A DNA stretch of 17,778 bases from JAUPTX01 sp964652835 (lineage in GTDB: Bacteria; Patescibacteriota; Minisyncoccia; Phycocordibacterales; CSBR16-119). The notes below the pieces were generated by a model. That model was not told the origin of the DNA. It made no database searches and worked only from the letters and a program-made list of their open reading frames with translations. Positions 6,343 to 13,110 of the stretch are shown one piece after another. Position 1 is the first letter of the stretch; each line of letters opens with the position of its first letter. Made by a program: the position numbers and the translations under genes. The stretch lies in assembly GCA_964652835.1 (NCBI GenBank), contig CAZZCB010000010.1:1-17778 (forward strand), in the 5' to 3' direction.

Positions 6343-6900
6343 TTAAAACTTAACTTTTACATTTTCTCTTTCTTCCGGCGAACCTTCTAGATCAAAGAAC
6401 TTTTCTCCCTTAAATCCAAACAATTTACCAACAATATTACTTGGAAAAGTTTCAAGCTTTATTGATAAATGTTTTACATTGTTGTTGTAAAATCTTCTCG
6501 CTGCTTGGATTTTATTTTCAGTATCTGAAAGCTCTCTTTGAAGTTCAAGGAAATTTGTATTTGCTTTTAGATCTGGATAGCTTTCAGCGACTGCGAAAAG
6601 TGATTTTAGTGTTCCAGAAAGCATATTTTCAGACTTAGCTATTTGCTCTGGGCTTCCTGACTGTTCTGCTGACATCGCCGAGACTCTCGCTTTTGTCACA
6701 GCTTCAAAAACTCCTGACTCGTGCGCTGCGTAACCCTTTACTGTTTCAATAAGATTTGGAATAAGGTCATATCTTCTTTTTAGTTGAACATCGATATCCG
6801 CCCACGATTCTTTAACGTTTGCGACAAGGTTTACAAAAGAGTTATATGAAAAAATAACCCACAAAAACAAAACCCCGAGAATTATATAAACTATAGTCAT
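6343..6900 (-). CDS. lemA: LemA family membrane protein
   Basis: LemA proteins are small membrane-anchored helical proteins, often found near htpX and linked to envelope homeostasis; their biochemical role is not settled. Here an N-terminal helix (2-18) leads into the diagnostic core: YNSFVNLVANVKESWADIDV (19-38), then LKRRYDLIPNLIETVKGYAAHE (40-61), and the FxARRFYNNNV-type segment (131-142). The 185-aa length is typical. I chose the ATG at 6900. The longer frame to 6981 would begin inside the upstream terminator hairpin and add a second, non-family hydrophobic stretch. The promoter lies in that excluded region. The gene precedes an anchored unknown and is separated from htpX by two genes. 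Confidence 0.92.
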   Translation of the reverse strand: MTIVYIILGVLFLWVIFSYNSFVNLVANVKESWADIDVQLKRRYDLIPNLIETVKGYAAHESGVFEAVTKARVSAMSAEQSGSPEQIAKSENMLSGTLKSLFAVAESYPDLKANTNFLELQRELSDTENKIQAARRFYNNNVKHLSIKLETFPSNIVGKLFGFKGEKFFDLEGSPEERENVKVKF

Positions 6901-6928
6901 AATAAATTGTATTAAGAATAACCCATAT

Positions 6929-6957
6929 ATTATATCAGAAAATTGACCTTTTGACCA
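6929..6957 (-). promoter_or_regulatory. Promoter for lemA
   Basis: TGGTCA (6957-6952), a 17-nt spacer and TATAAT (6934-6929) give a start site about 22 nt before the lemA ATG, so this gene would have a short leader. A second box (TACAAT, 6911-6906) 5 nt before the ATG would give a leaderless message. No Shine-Dalgarno sequence is visible in either case. Confidence 0.55.
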
Positions 6958-6961
6958 TAAT

Positions 6962-6990
6962 AAAAAAGCCTTGAAAATCAAGGCTTTTTT
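6962..6990. terminator. Perfect 13-bp terminator after the SecDF-linked gene
   Basis: AAAAAAGCCTTGA (6962-6974) pairs exactly with TCAAGGCTTTTTT (6978-6990) around a 3-nt loop. It ends the minus-strand transcript coming from secD-secF and the PLDc_N-like gene. T-runs on both strands make it potentially bidirectional. Confidence 0.88.
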
Positions 6991-7006
6991 ATCTAAATTA
7001 AGTTTT

Positions 7007-7471
7007 TTAGTCTACTTTTTCAGCCTTCACCGCTTCCTCTGTTTTTGGCATTTTGTCAAAATCTCTCTTTACCGCGAAATAATAAACTATAGCTCCCAAA
7101 ATACCGAAAAGCAAAATTATCAAAATCCAAATAGCTTTGCTCTTAATTGGTTTTGATATTGCGTGGATAAGCATTAAGATCCAGAAAACAAGTGAGGCGA
7201 TACAGATGCCGGCAATCAAAAGTCCGAAAAATATAGCCACCCCGACAAGAGAGCCAAGACCTCCAGCATCTTCATAATTTATTTCTACTTTATCCCCTTC
7301 TACATCTTTTTCTATTTTTTCAAATTTCTCCTCGAGTTTTTCCATGTTGTTAAACTGGATAGTTATGGAAGGCTTAGATTCGTCTTCTGTTTTTACTTCA
7401 TCGCTCGCAAAAGCAAAACTTCCGCCAAGTAAAATGAAACTTAAGAAAAACGCAAAAAATATTTTTTTCAT
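7007..7471 (-). CDS. Signal-peptide membrane protein with PLDc_N-like helices
   Basis: The N-terminus is a clear signal peptide (1-22, ending GGSFAFA). A short charged periplasmic segment (24-68) has a coiled-coil-like run (MEKLEEKFEKIEKDVEGDK). Two membrane helices follow (about 74-103 and 113-134), connected by HAISKPIKSKAIW. The second half resembles the phospholipase D N-terminal helical domain (PLDc_N): FWILMLIHAI, basic loop, ILIILLFGILGAIVYYF. No HKD catalytic motif is present, so it is not a phospholipase. The C-terminal tail (135-154) is charged and probably cytoplasmic. It lies 20 bp after secF and is followed by a terminator, so it is probably the last gene of the secDF transcript. 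Function is unknown; a role near the translocon is only inferred. Confidence 0.8.
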   Translation of the reverse strand: MKKIFFAFFLSFILLGGSFAFASDEVKTEDESKPSITIQFNNMEKLEEKFEKIEKDVEGDKVEINYEDAGGLGSLVGVAIFFGLLIAGICIASLVFWILMLIHAISKPIKSKAIWILIILLFGILGAIVYYFAVKRDFDKMPKTEEAVKAEKVD

Positions 7472-7491
7472 ATCATTTTAAATAATTAATA

Positions 7492-8391
7492 TTAATCTTC
7501 TTTTTGTTTTTGATTTTCTTCTATCGTAACTAAAAGTGGGCTCGCTAGGAAAACTGATGAATATGTTCCGAAAAACATACCGATAGCCATTGTCATTGAG
7601 AAAACTTTTGTAGACTCTGGTCCGAAGAAAAACAGTGCAAGCAAAACAATAACAGTTGAAAGCGAAGTGTTTATCGATCTGGCATAAGTTTCATCCAAAC
7701 TTCTTCCTACAACCTCTTTAAAGTCGTGAAAAAACTTTCTGTTAATATTTTCTCTGATTCTGTCGAACACAACAATAGTGTCGTTTATAGAAAGACCGAG
7801 GATGGTCAGAACAGCGACAACAAACAGCGTATCGACTTCTGCGCCCATTAGTTTACCCATCACAGCAAATGCACCAGTGGCGATGATAACATCGTGAAGA
7901 AGAGTGACAATAGCTATTATTCCGTATTTCCAAGAAGAAACTGGTTTGGAAACATGTCTAAAAGTATAAGCAATAAAAAGAATGATTGAGATAACAACGA
8001 TAATCAAAGCTATTGTTGATTTACTTTTTAGCTCTTTCCCAACTGATGGACCGATAGAAGTAAAAGATTTTTCTTCAACATCTTTTTGTCCATCTAAAGA
8101 AAGCGCATCGATAAGACTTACTCTTTCATCTTCTGTTAAGCTTCTAGTTTTAACAAAGATTCCATTTTCTTCTGTTGGTTGAACGATGAATTCTCCAAAA
8201 GAAAGCGGAGCTATAGCGTTTCTTATGTCCTCTGTTTCTGGTCTACCCTCTGTGTAAGCAACTTCTGTAAGTGACCCTCCAGTAAATTCTATTCCGAATT
8301 TTAGACCTTCTATGAAAATCAGGAAAAGTGCTCCGAGAACAAATAAAGCTGATATCGCTAGAAATATTTTTCTATTTTTTATAACCCACAT
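7492..8391 (-). CDS. secF: Protein translocase accessory subunit SecF
   Basis: Partner of SecD in the proton-driven complex that helps SecYEG release exported proteins on the outer face of the membrane. The first membrane helix (10-27) leads to the family motif KFGIEFTGGS (31-40; the usual Asp is Glu here). A short periplasmic domain (42-115) is followed by five helices. The RND-type signature SINDTIVVFDRIREN (201-215) in the fourth helix region is intact. At 299 aa it has the usual SecF length. One base separates the secD stop from the ATG, so translation is almost certainly coupled. The C-terminus is Lys/Glu-rich (EENQKQKED). Confidence 0.97.
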   Translation of the reverse strand: MWVIKNRKIFLAISALFVLGALFLIFIEGLKFGIEFTGGSLTEVAYTEGRPETEDIRNAIAPLSFGEFIVQPTEENGIFVKTRSLTEDERVSLIDALSLDGQKDVEEKSFTSIGPSVGKELKSKSTIALIIVVISIILFIAYTFRHVSKPVSSWKYGIIAIVTLLHDVIIATGAFAVMGKLMGAEVDTLFVVAVLTILGLSINDTIVVFDRIRENINRKFFHDFKEVVGRSLDETYARSINTSLSTVIVLLALFFFGPESTKVFSMTMAIGMFFGTYSSVFLASPLLVTIEENQKQKED

Positions 8392-8392
8392 A

Positions 8393-9790
8393 TTATTTTG
8401 TTATTCCATTACTGAATAAGAACCTCATAACTTTACTGTTTTTCGACGTTACAGAAAGTAGTAAAACTTTACTTACGATTATCGCAGAAATCATACTGAC
8501 CAGCACGCCGAGACCGAAAGTCAGCGCAAATCCTTTTATAAGAGCAGTACCGAACCAAAAGAGTATTACGGCTGTTATCATACTAGAAAGGTTTGAGTCT
8601 CTGATAGAAGACCAAGCTCTGTCGAAACCGTTTTCCAAGGCATCAGAGATAGTTTTTCCAGATCTCATTTCTTCTTTCATTCTTTCGAAAATCAAAATGT
8701 TCGCGTCCACTGCCATACCAAGAGAAAGTATAAAACCAGCGATACCGGCGGCGGTTAAAGTAACCGGCACGAGTTTGAACATTGCAAACATTACAAAAGA
8801 GTAGATAACCAAAGCGATGATTGCGATAAGTCCTGGAAGTCTGTACCAAAACAGAATAAGGATAGATAAAACACCGAAACCAATAAGCGCTGCAAAAACT
8901 CCAGCATCTACGGCTTCTGCCCCGAGTGACGGACCGACTGTTTGTGTTGAGATAAGCTCAATAGGCACAGGAAGAGCTCCTGAGTTAAGTCGTCCGACTA
9001 GTTGTTTTGCTTCTTCTGGAGTGAAGCTACCTGAGATAACAGCTTCTCCACCAGTAATAGCTTCTCTAACAACTGGAGTTGATATAGGAGCTCCGTCTAA
9101 ATAAATAGCAACTAATTTGTTTACGTTTTCTCCAGTTATTTTTTCAAATAAATCAGAACCTTCTTTGTTGAAAGTTAAAACAACCATCGGCTCACCGCCC
9201 ACAGCGCTCGCGCCTCCCATACCACCTTGAGAGAATTCAAGAGTGGCTCTTTCTAGGAATCGTCCTGTAAGAGGTGTCGGTACGAAATACGGATCTTCTA
9301 GAGAAGAAAGTAAAACTTCTCCTGAAAGCACTTTGTCTTGAACCGCTTCAAAATCAGCAATAAGTTTATCTTGCTCAGGACCAGCTGGTCTTTCTGTTTT
9401 AAATTCAAGAAGTGGTGTTTGTCCAATCATCGAAACAGCTTCGTTAATATCTGTAACACCTGGAAGCTCGATGACTATTCTATTTTCGCCTTCATTTATA
9501 AAACTCGCATCTTGAACCAAAACAGTTGTTTCAGAAACACCAAAAAGGTTGATTCTTCTTTCGATAACATCACGAAGAGAATCCATCGCATCAGAAACTT
9601 CTGATTCGTCGATGCTTGAAACGTCAGCCCTGTAAACAAGACTTGTGCCACCAGAAAGGTCGAGCCCCAATTTAAAATCAAATTTACTTTCTGCTGATCC
9701 TCCTAAACCTGCCGTCGTACTATAAATAAAATACCCGATGGCACCGCCAACAAGTAAAACCAATAACCCTAATATTCTTTTAGTTAACAT
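8393..9790 (-). CDS. secD: Protein translocase accessory subunit SecD
   Basis: Membrane component of the SecDF motor for post-translocation protein release. After one N-terminal helix (4-22) comes FKLGLDLSGGTSLVY (39-53), then the P1 head region with ERRINLFGVSE (77-87) and IELPGV (107-112). An extended, Gly-rich insert lies at about 186-200. The region around 212-285 contains the substrate-contact domain, then five C-terminal helices with the RND motif AVDANILIFERMKEE (360-374), including the functionally key Asp. At 465 aa it is a compact SecD. No yajC lies beside it. TATAAT ending 7 nt before the ATG suggests a separate leaderless promoter in addition to any readthrough from the PAP2 gene. 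Confidence 0.97.
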   Translation of the reverse strand: MLTKRILGLLVLLVGGAIGYFIYSTTAGLGGSAESKFDFKLGLDLSGGTSLVYRADVSSIDESEVSDAMDSLRDVIERRINLFGVSETTVLVQDASFINEGENRIVIELPGVTDINEAVSMIGQTPLLEFKTERPAGPEQDKLIADFEAVQDKVLSGEVLLSSLEDPYFVPTPLTGRFLERATLEFSQGGMGGASAVGGEPMVVLTFNKEGSDLFEKITGENVNKLVAIYLDGAPISTPVVREAITGGEAVISGSFTPEEAKQLVGRLNSGALPVPIELISTQTVGPSLGAEAVDAGVFAALIGFGVLSILILFWYRLPGLIAIIALVIYSFVMFAMFKLVPVTLTAAGIAGFILSLGMAVDANILIFERMKEEMRSGKTISDALENGFDRAWSSIRDSNLSSMITAVILFWFGTALIKGFALTFGLGVLVSMISAIIVSKVLLLSVTSKNSKVMRFLFSNGITK

Positions 9791-9797
9791 GGGCTAT

Positions 9798-9826
9798 ATT
9801 ATACGCTTATATTAAAAAACCGTAAA
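9798..9826 (-). promoter_or_regulatory. Promoter for secD, probably leaderless
   Basis: TTTACG (9826-9821), a 17-nt spacer and TATAAT (9803-9798) are followed by ATAGCCC and the secD ATG. The 7-nt spacing puts transcription initiation at the start codon. Confidence 0.6.
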
Positions 9827-9837
9827 TATTGCCTTTT

Positions 9838-10353
9838 TTATGACTTGTTTCTTAATTTGCCAATAAATTTATAGCCCAAAAGCACGAATAAAGACCCGAT
9901 AAAGAAACCTGCTAAAATATCTCCCGCATAGTGAACCCCTGCAAAAACTCTGGAAATGCCGATTGCGATACTGCAAATAAAGAAAAAATACCCGAGCGTT
10001 CTATTTTCAAAATACATAGCCGTGGTAAGCGCGGCTAAAACAAGTGCGTGTCCAGACGGAAAAGAATCAGCTCCGCCCAAAGTAAAAAGTGGAGTAATCT
10101 CCGGTATCGCCCAAAATGGTCTGTCGTTTGAGAAAATAAATTTCAAGGTTTCAGAAAAACCCAAAGAGACAGCTATAATGAAAGATATTAATACGAACTT
10201 TATCGGCTCTTTTTTGGAAAAGAAAAAATACCAAGCGATAAAAACAAATAGAATAAAAGGCAATATTTGAGCGAAGAAATAAATCAAATAGTCAAAAAAA
10301 TTGCTTTTAAATAAGAAACTATTTAAATAAATTGAAAGCTGTTGATTAAGCAC
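9838..10353 (-). CDS. PAP2-family phosphatase, probable undecaprenyl-diphosphatase
   Basis: Membrane phosphatase of the PAP2 superfamily; the likely job is dephosphorylating undecaprenyl pyrophosphate so that the lipid carrier can be reused for peptidoglycan synthesis. All three motifs are complete: K71-x6-R78-P79 (KFIFSNDRP), PSGH at 99-102, and SRVFAGVHYAGD at 134-145 with His141 and Asp145. About six membrane helices fill the 171 residues, which is BcrC-like in size. The start is a GTG three bases after the folD stop. A TATAAT lies 6 nt before that GTG, spanning the end of folD. Neighbouring rodA supports a cell-wall role. Other lipid phosphates are possible substrates. Confidence 0.9.
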   Translation of the reverse strand: MLNQQLSIYLNSFLFKSNFFDYLIYFFAQILPFILFVFIAWYFFFSKKEPIKFVLISFIIAVSLGFSETLKFIFSNDRPFWAIPEITPLFTLGGADSFPSGHALVLAALTTAMYFENRTLGYFFFICSIAIGISRVFAGVHYAGDILAGFFIGSLFVLLGYKFIGKLRNKS

Positions 10354-10356
10354 TGA

Positions 10357-11163
10357 TTAATTATACAATATATTTTTAAATAAAATCGCAACGGTTATAG
10401 GACCAACTCCACCTGGAACCATTGAAAAAAGAGATGCCTTATCTTTACAATCTTTTGAAATGTCACCGACTATTTGTCCGTCTTCTGAGCTCGATCCAGC
10501 ATCTATTAAAACCACACCCTTTTTAACAAAACTTTTTTTGATAATGCTCGCCTGCCCTACGCCAGATATTATGATGTCTGCCTTTTTATAGATTTCATTT
10601 TTATTTTTTGTTTTCTCGTTTACAATTTTTGGTTTAAGTTTTAAAGCTTTTAGCCAATCAAAAACTGGGCCGCCAACTAAAAGCCCCTGACCCACCACAA
10701 CAATATTTTTATTTGTAAGCGATATGTTGTAGAAATTAAATATTTCAGAGATAGCGCCAGCGACTGGCGGAAAAAAACTAAAGTCTCCTTTTGCAAACTT
10801 TTTATATTTTTTATCACCTAAAACATCTACGTCTTTTTCAGAAGGAACAGCATTTAAAGCTTTTTTCTTATCAATGTGTTTTGGGAGCGGGAGCTGAACT
10901 ATCACTCCGTCAAAATCCTCTGAAATATTTTTTATTTCTTTGACTAGCTTTTGAGTTGTTATACTTTCTTCATATTTAAAAACACGGACACGCACTCCGA
11001 CATCTTCACCGAACTTCTTTTTTAGATTTATAAAATTATCAATAACAGGATTTTCGCCGACATAAAAAATAGCCAAACTCTTTTGTAAGTCTTTTTCTTT
11101 TATAATCTTCTTTAAGCTCTCTTTTAAAAGAGATGCTATTTTTTTACCTTCTACTATTTTCAT
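10357..11163 (-). CDS. folD: FolD-family methylenetetrahydrofolate dehydrogenase/cyclohydrolase, divergent
   Basis: Cytosolic folate enzyme expected to interconvert 5,10-methylene-, 5,10-methenyl- and 10-formyl-tetrahydrofolate. Family landmarks are present: VQLPLP (89-94), EKDVDV (109-114), the Rossmann-loop region VVVGQGLLVGGP (155-166), ADIIISGVGQ (195-204) and PGGVGPIT (250-257). Several positions deviate from the family: the active-site YxxxK appears as F44-x3-K48, the usual PCTP-G is FPPVAG (131-136), and GRSxxVG is GQGLLVG. The usual TPVPGG is SMVPGG. At 268 aa it is slightly short. The ATG is one base after the rodA stop and preceded by AGGA with 7-nt spacing, so it is translationally coupled. 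Membership is confident; full bifunctionality is not. Confidence 0.9.
   Translation of the reverse strand: MKIVEGKKIASLLKESLKKIIKEKDLQKSLAIFYVGENPVIDNFINLKKKFGEDVGVRVRVFKYEESITTQKLVKEIKNISEDFDGVIVQLPLPKHIDKKKALNAVPSEKDVDVLGDKKYKKFAKGDFSFFPPVAGAISEIFNFYNISLTNKNIVVVGQGLLVGGPVFDWLKALKLKPKIVNEKTKNKNEIYKKADIIISGVGQASIIKKSFVKKGVVLIDAGSSSEDGQIVGDISKDCKDKASLFSMVPGGVGPITVAILFKNILYN
10360..10365 (-). promoter_or_regulatory. Internal -10 box for the PAP2 gene
   Basis: TATAAT made by the last folD codons ends 6 nt before the GTG start. No good -35 is visible, so it may only support weak internal initiation; readthrough from folD is the obvious alternative. Confidence 0.35.
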
Positions 11164-11164
11164 T

Positions 11165-12286
11165 TTATATTCCTAAAAACTCGTGATTTAAATCGTCTCT
11201 ATGGATTACCCGTCTATCTCTGTTCATACTAGAAAGGATACCGAGCGCTATAAAGCTTGTCAAAAGGTGTGAACCTCCATAACTCATAAAAGGCAGGTTA
11301 ATACCGGTCACTGGCATAAGCCCAATGTTCATACCGATGTTAATTATCACGTGAGACATTATCATAACAGCAACACCAACTCCAAACAACATCTCAAAAT
11401 TTGTTGCTCCATATATAGACTGCCAGATTATTCTCCAAACTATTAAAAGATAAAGGATAAGTATGGTGATAGAACCGACAAAACCCCACTCTTCTGAGAA
11501 CGCTGCGAAAATAAAGTCTGTCTCATATTCTGGTAAGAATTTTAATCTAGACTGAGTTCCATACCCTACGCCTTTTCCGAACATTTGCCCGGACCCGACA
11601 GCGATAGTTGATTGGTATGCGTTGTAACCTGTGTTTTGAACATCGGAGAGTGGATCTAGAAAAGTTTTAAGTCTGGCTTTTTGATAATCTTGGAAAACAA
11701 AAGTCCAAAGAAAAAGAAAAGAAAGAGCTCCTATTCCGAAAACTATGGCGAGATGTTTTTTAGAAATACCAGAAACTATCGCCATCCCAAGCCATATCAT
11801 AAAAATAATCATCGCAGAACCAAAGTCTGGTTGTAGAAAAACTAAAACGAAAGGAAGTCCGGCATACAAAGCTGAGATAAAAATAAGTTTTAGGTTTTTT
11901 ATTTCAACGTGACGACGTGAAAAATATTTCGCCAAAACAAGTATTAAAGTAAGCTTCATAAAATCAACCGGCTGAAAAGAAAAAGCTCCGAAATCAAACC
12001 AACTCGTCGCACCTTTGTTTGTAGAACCAAATATAAACAAAAGAAGCAAAACCCCAATAAAAAATAAATATGTGGAACCGATTATTTTTGTATTTTTAAA
12101 AAACTTAAAATCAAAGAAAGAAGTGACAAAAAAAGCCAAAAGACTGATACATATCCACATAATCTGCTGACTGAAAAAAGGAGTATCCAGAGAGAAAGAT
12201 TTCATAGTAATAAGCCCCGCGCCCAAAATAGGCGCAATAAACAAAAGCAGTGTCCAATCTATGTGTTTTAAATTAAAGCTTTTCAT
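11165..12286 (-). CDS. rodA: RodA-type SEDS peptidoglycan glycosyltransferase
   Basis: Polytopic membrane enzyme that polymerises lipid II into glycan strands for cell elongation. About ten helices are seen across 373 aa. SEDS landmarks include QPDFGSAM (152-159), LKTFLDPLSD (206-215), GTQSRLKFLPEYETDFIFA (243-261) with the catalytic Asp expected at D257, and NIGMNIGLMPVTGINLPFMS (316-335). The LKFLPExxTDFIF wording is nearer RodA than FtsW. The preceding gene ends 5 nt upstream, so the gene is inside an operon; no strong Shine-Dalgarno is visible. FolD follows after one base, and the PAP2 lipid phosphatase after that, which suits a cell-wall cluster. No penicillin-binding protein partner lies in this window. 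Confidence 0.93.
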   Translation of the reverse strand: MKSFNLKHIDWTLLLFIAPILGAGLITMKSFSLDTPFFSQQIMWICISLLAFFVTSFFDFKFFKNTKIIGSTYLFFIGVLLLLFIFGSTNKGATSWFDFGAFSFQPVDFMKLTLILVLAKYFSRRHVEIKNLKLIFISALYAGLPFVLVFLQPDFGSAMIIFMIWLGMAIVSGISKKHLAIVFGIGALSFLFLWTFVFQDYQKARLKTFLDPLSDVQNTGYNAYQSTIAVGSGQMFGKGVGYGTQSRLKFLPEYETDFIFAAFSEEWGFVGSITILILYLLIVWRIIWQSIYGATNFEMLFGVGVAVMIMSHVIINIGMNIGLMPVTGINLPFMSYGGSHLLTSFIALGILSSMNRDRRVIHRDDLNHEFLGI

Positions 12287-12291
12287 GGTGA

Positions 12292-13077
12292 CTATATCCC
12301 TAGCTCAAATATATTGACTTGAGGGAATATGTCAACTCTGACAGGATTCTTCTCTAAAGATTCCGGCCAAGTGAAAACTATTGGGTATTTACTATTTTTA
12401 GGAAGATCTTTTACGAAGGTTTTACTAACGTTTATAACATTATCTTCTTCGTCATAAAGAATTACAAAAATATCTAAATTTTCTATGTTTATCAAAGTTT
12501 TATTTACGACATTTGCAGTTATTTTAGGAGATTCTAGTGGATTTGATAAAACTTTATCTTCCACAGCTACGGCAAGCGCGTTTCGTTGTTCTCTGTTTAC
12601 TTTTATCCAAACCGGAACACTAGTAAAAGTAAAATCAACTCTCGAAGGTATTCTGTTTCCAGCATCTAGCCCGCCTTCAAAAACAGCTGTTCTGTCGTTT
12701 GAAGTTATAAAAGTAGAACCTTCTCTTCTTCCTAGGAAAATATTGTCTTCATCATAGGCACGGAATTCATAACTTATTTTCGCGATACCTGCTTCTCTGT
12801 TTTGGTTTTCCACATAAGCCATAAGATTGTAAGTTCCCCCGCTCACAGGAAAAGCTCTCGCCCATAGTGGAACTAGCCTGTAAGCTTCAGCAGAACAAGT
12901 AAGCAGACACGAACCTCCACAGTCAACGCCGGATTCGTCACCGTTTTGTTTTCGGTCAAAACAAGTTGGCTCTTTGTTAAAATACGGCCAAATTAAAATA
13001 GTGGCGGCGGCGATCAAGACCGCAAGCGTTACGCCTAGATAAGTTAATTTTCTTTTTGATGACCAAGCTAAAGACAT
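12292..13077 (-). CDS. Membrane-anchored protein with N-terminal CGG-type cysteine motif (261 aa)
   Basis: I know the motif but no function. A basic start (SSKRK) and one helix (12-31) anchor the protein with the rest outside. Right after the membrane comes PTCFDRKQNGDESGVDCGGS (37-56) plus CLLTC, carrying four cysteines (39, 53, 57, 61). This CxDxxxNGxExGVDCGGxCxxxC pattern recurs in secreted proteins and suggests a small disulfide-bonded or metal-binding knot. Residues 64-261 look all-beta, possibly two Ig-like or FxLYD-like domains (about 65-165 and 172-258). TATAAT ending 7 nt before the ATG indicates a leaderless start. It precedes rodA by 5 nt, so it probably shares the cell-wall transcript. 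Confidence 0.82.
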   Translation of the reverse strand: MSLAWSSKRKLTYLGVTLAVLIAAATILIWPYFNKEPTCFDRKQNGDESGVDCGGSCLLTCSAEAYRLVPLWARAFPVSGGTYNLMAYVENQNREAGIAKISYEFRAYDEDNIFLGRREGSTFITSNDRTAVFEGGLDAGNRIPSRVDFTFTSVPVWIKVNREQRNALAVAVEDKVLSNPLESPKITANVVNKTLINIENLDIFVILYDEEDNVINVSKTFVKDLPKNSKYPIVFTWPESLEKNPVRVDIFPQVNIFELGI

Positions 13078-13084
13078 ATTTTAG

Positions 13085-13090
13085 ATTATA
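13085..13090 (-). promoter_or_regulatory. -10 box for the CGG-motif protein and rodA operon
   Basis: TATAAT followed by CTAAAAT and the ATG at 13077 (7-nt spacing). A matching -35 is not obvious in the AT-rich upstream 20 bases. It is the likely entry point for the rodA-folD-PAP2 block. Confidence 0.5.
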
Positions 13091-13110
13091 ACATTATAAA
13101 TAAATTTATT

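Noticed and set aside
6901..6981. N-terminal extension of lemA to an ATG at 6981
   Set aside because: It would start inside the terminator stem at 6962-6990, include the likely promoter, and add residues absent from LemA proteins.
9811..9842. A-run/T-run pair between the PAP2 gene and secD as a terminator
   Set aside because: Only A-T pairs form; the inner GG/GG bases cannot pair, so there is no stable GC stem. Readthrough into secD remains possible.
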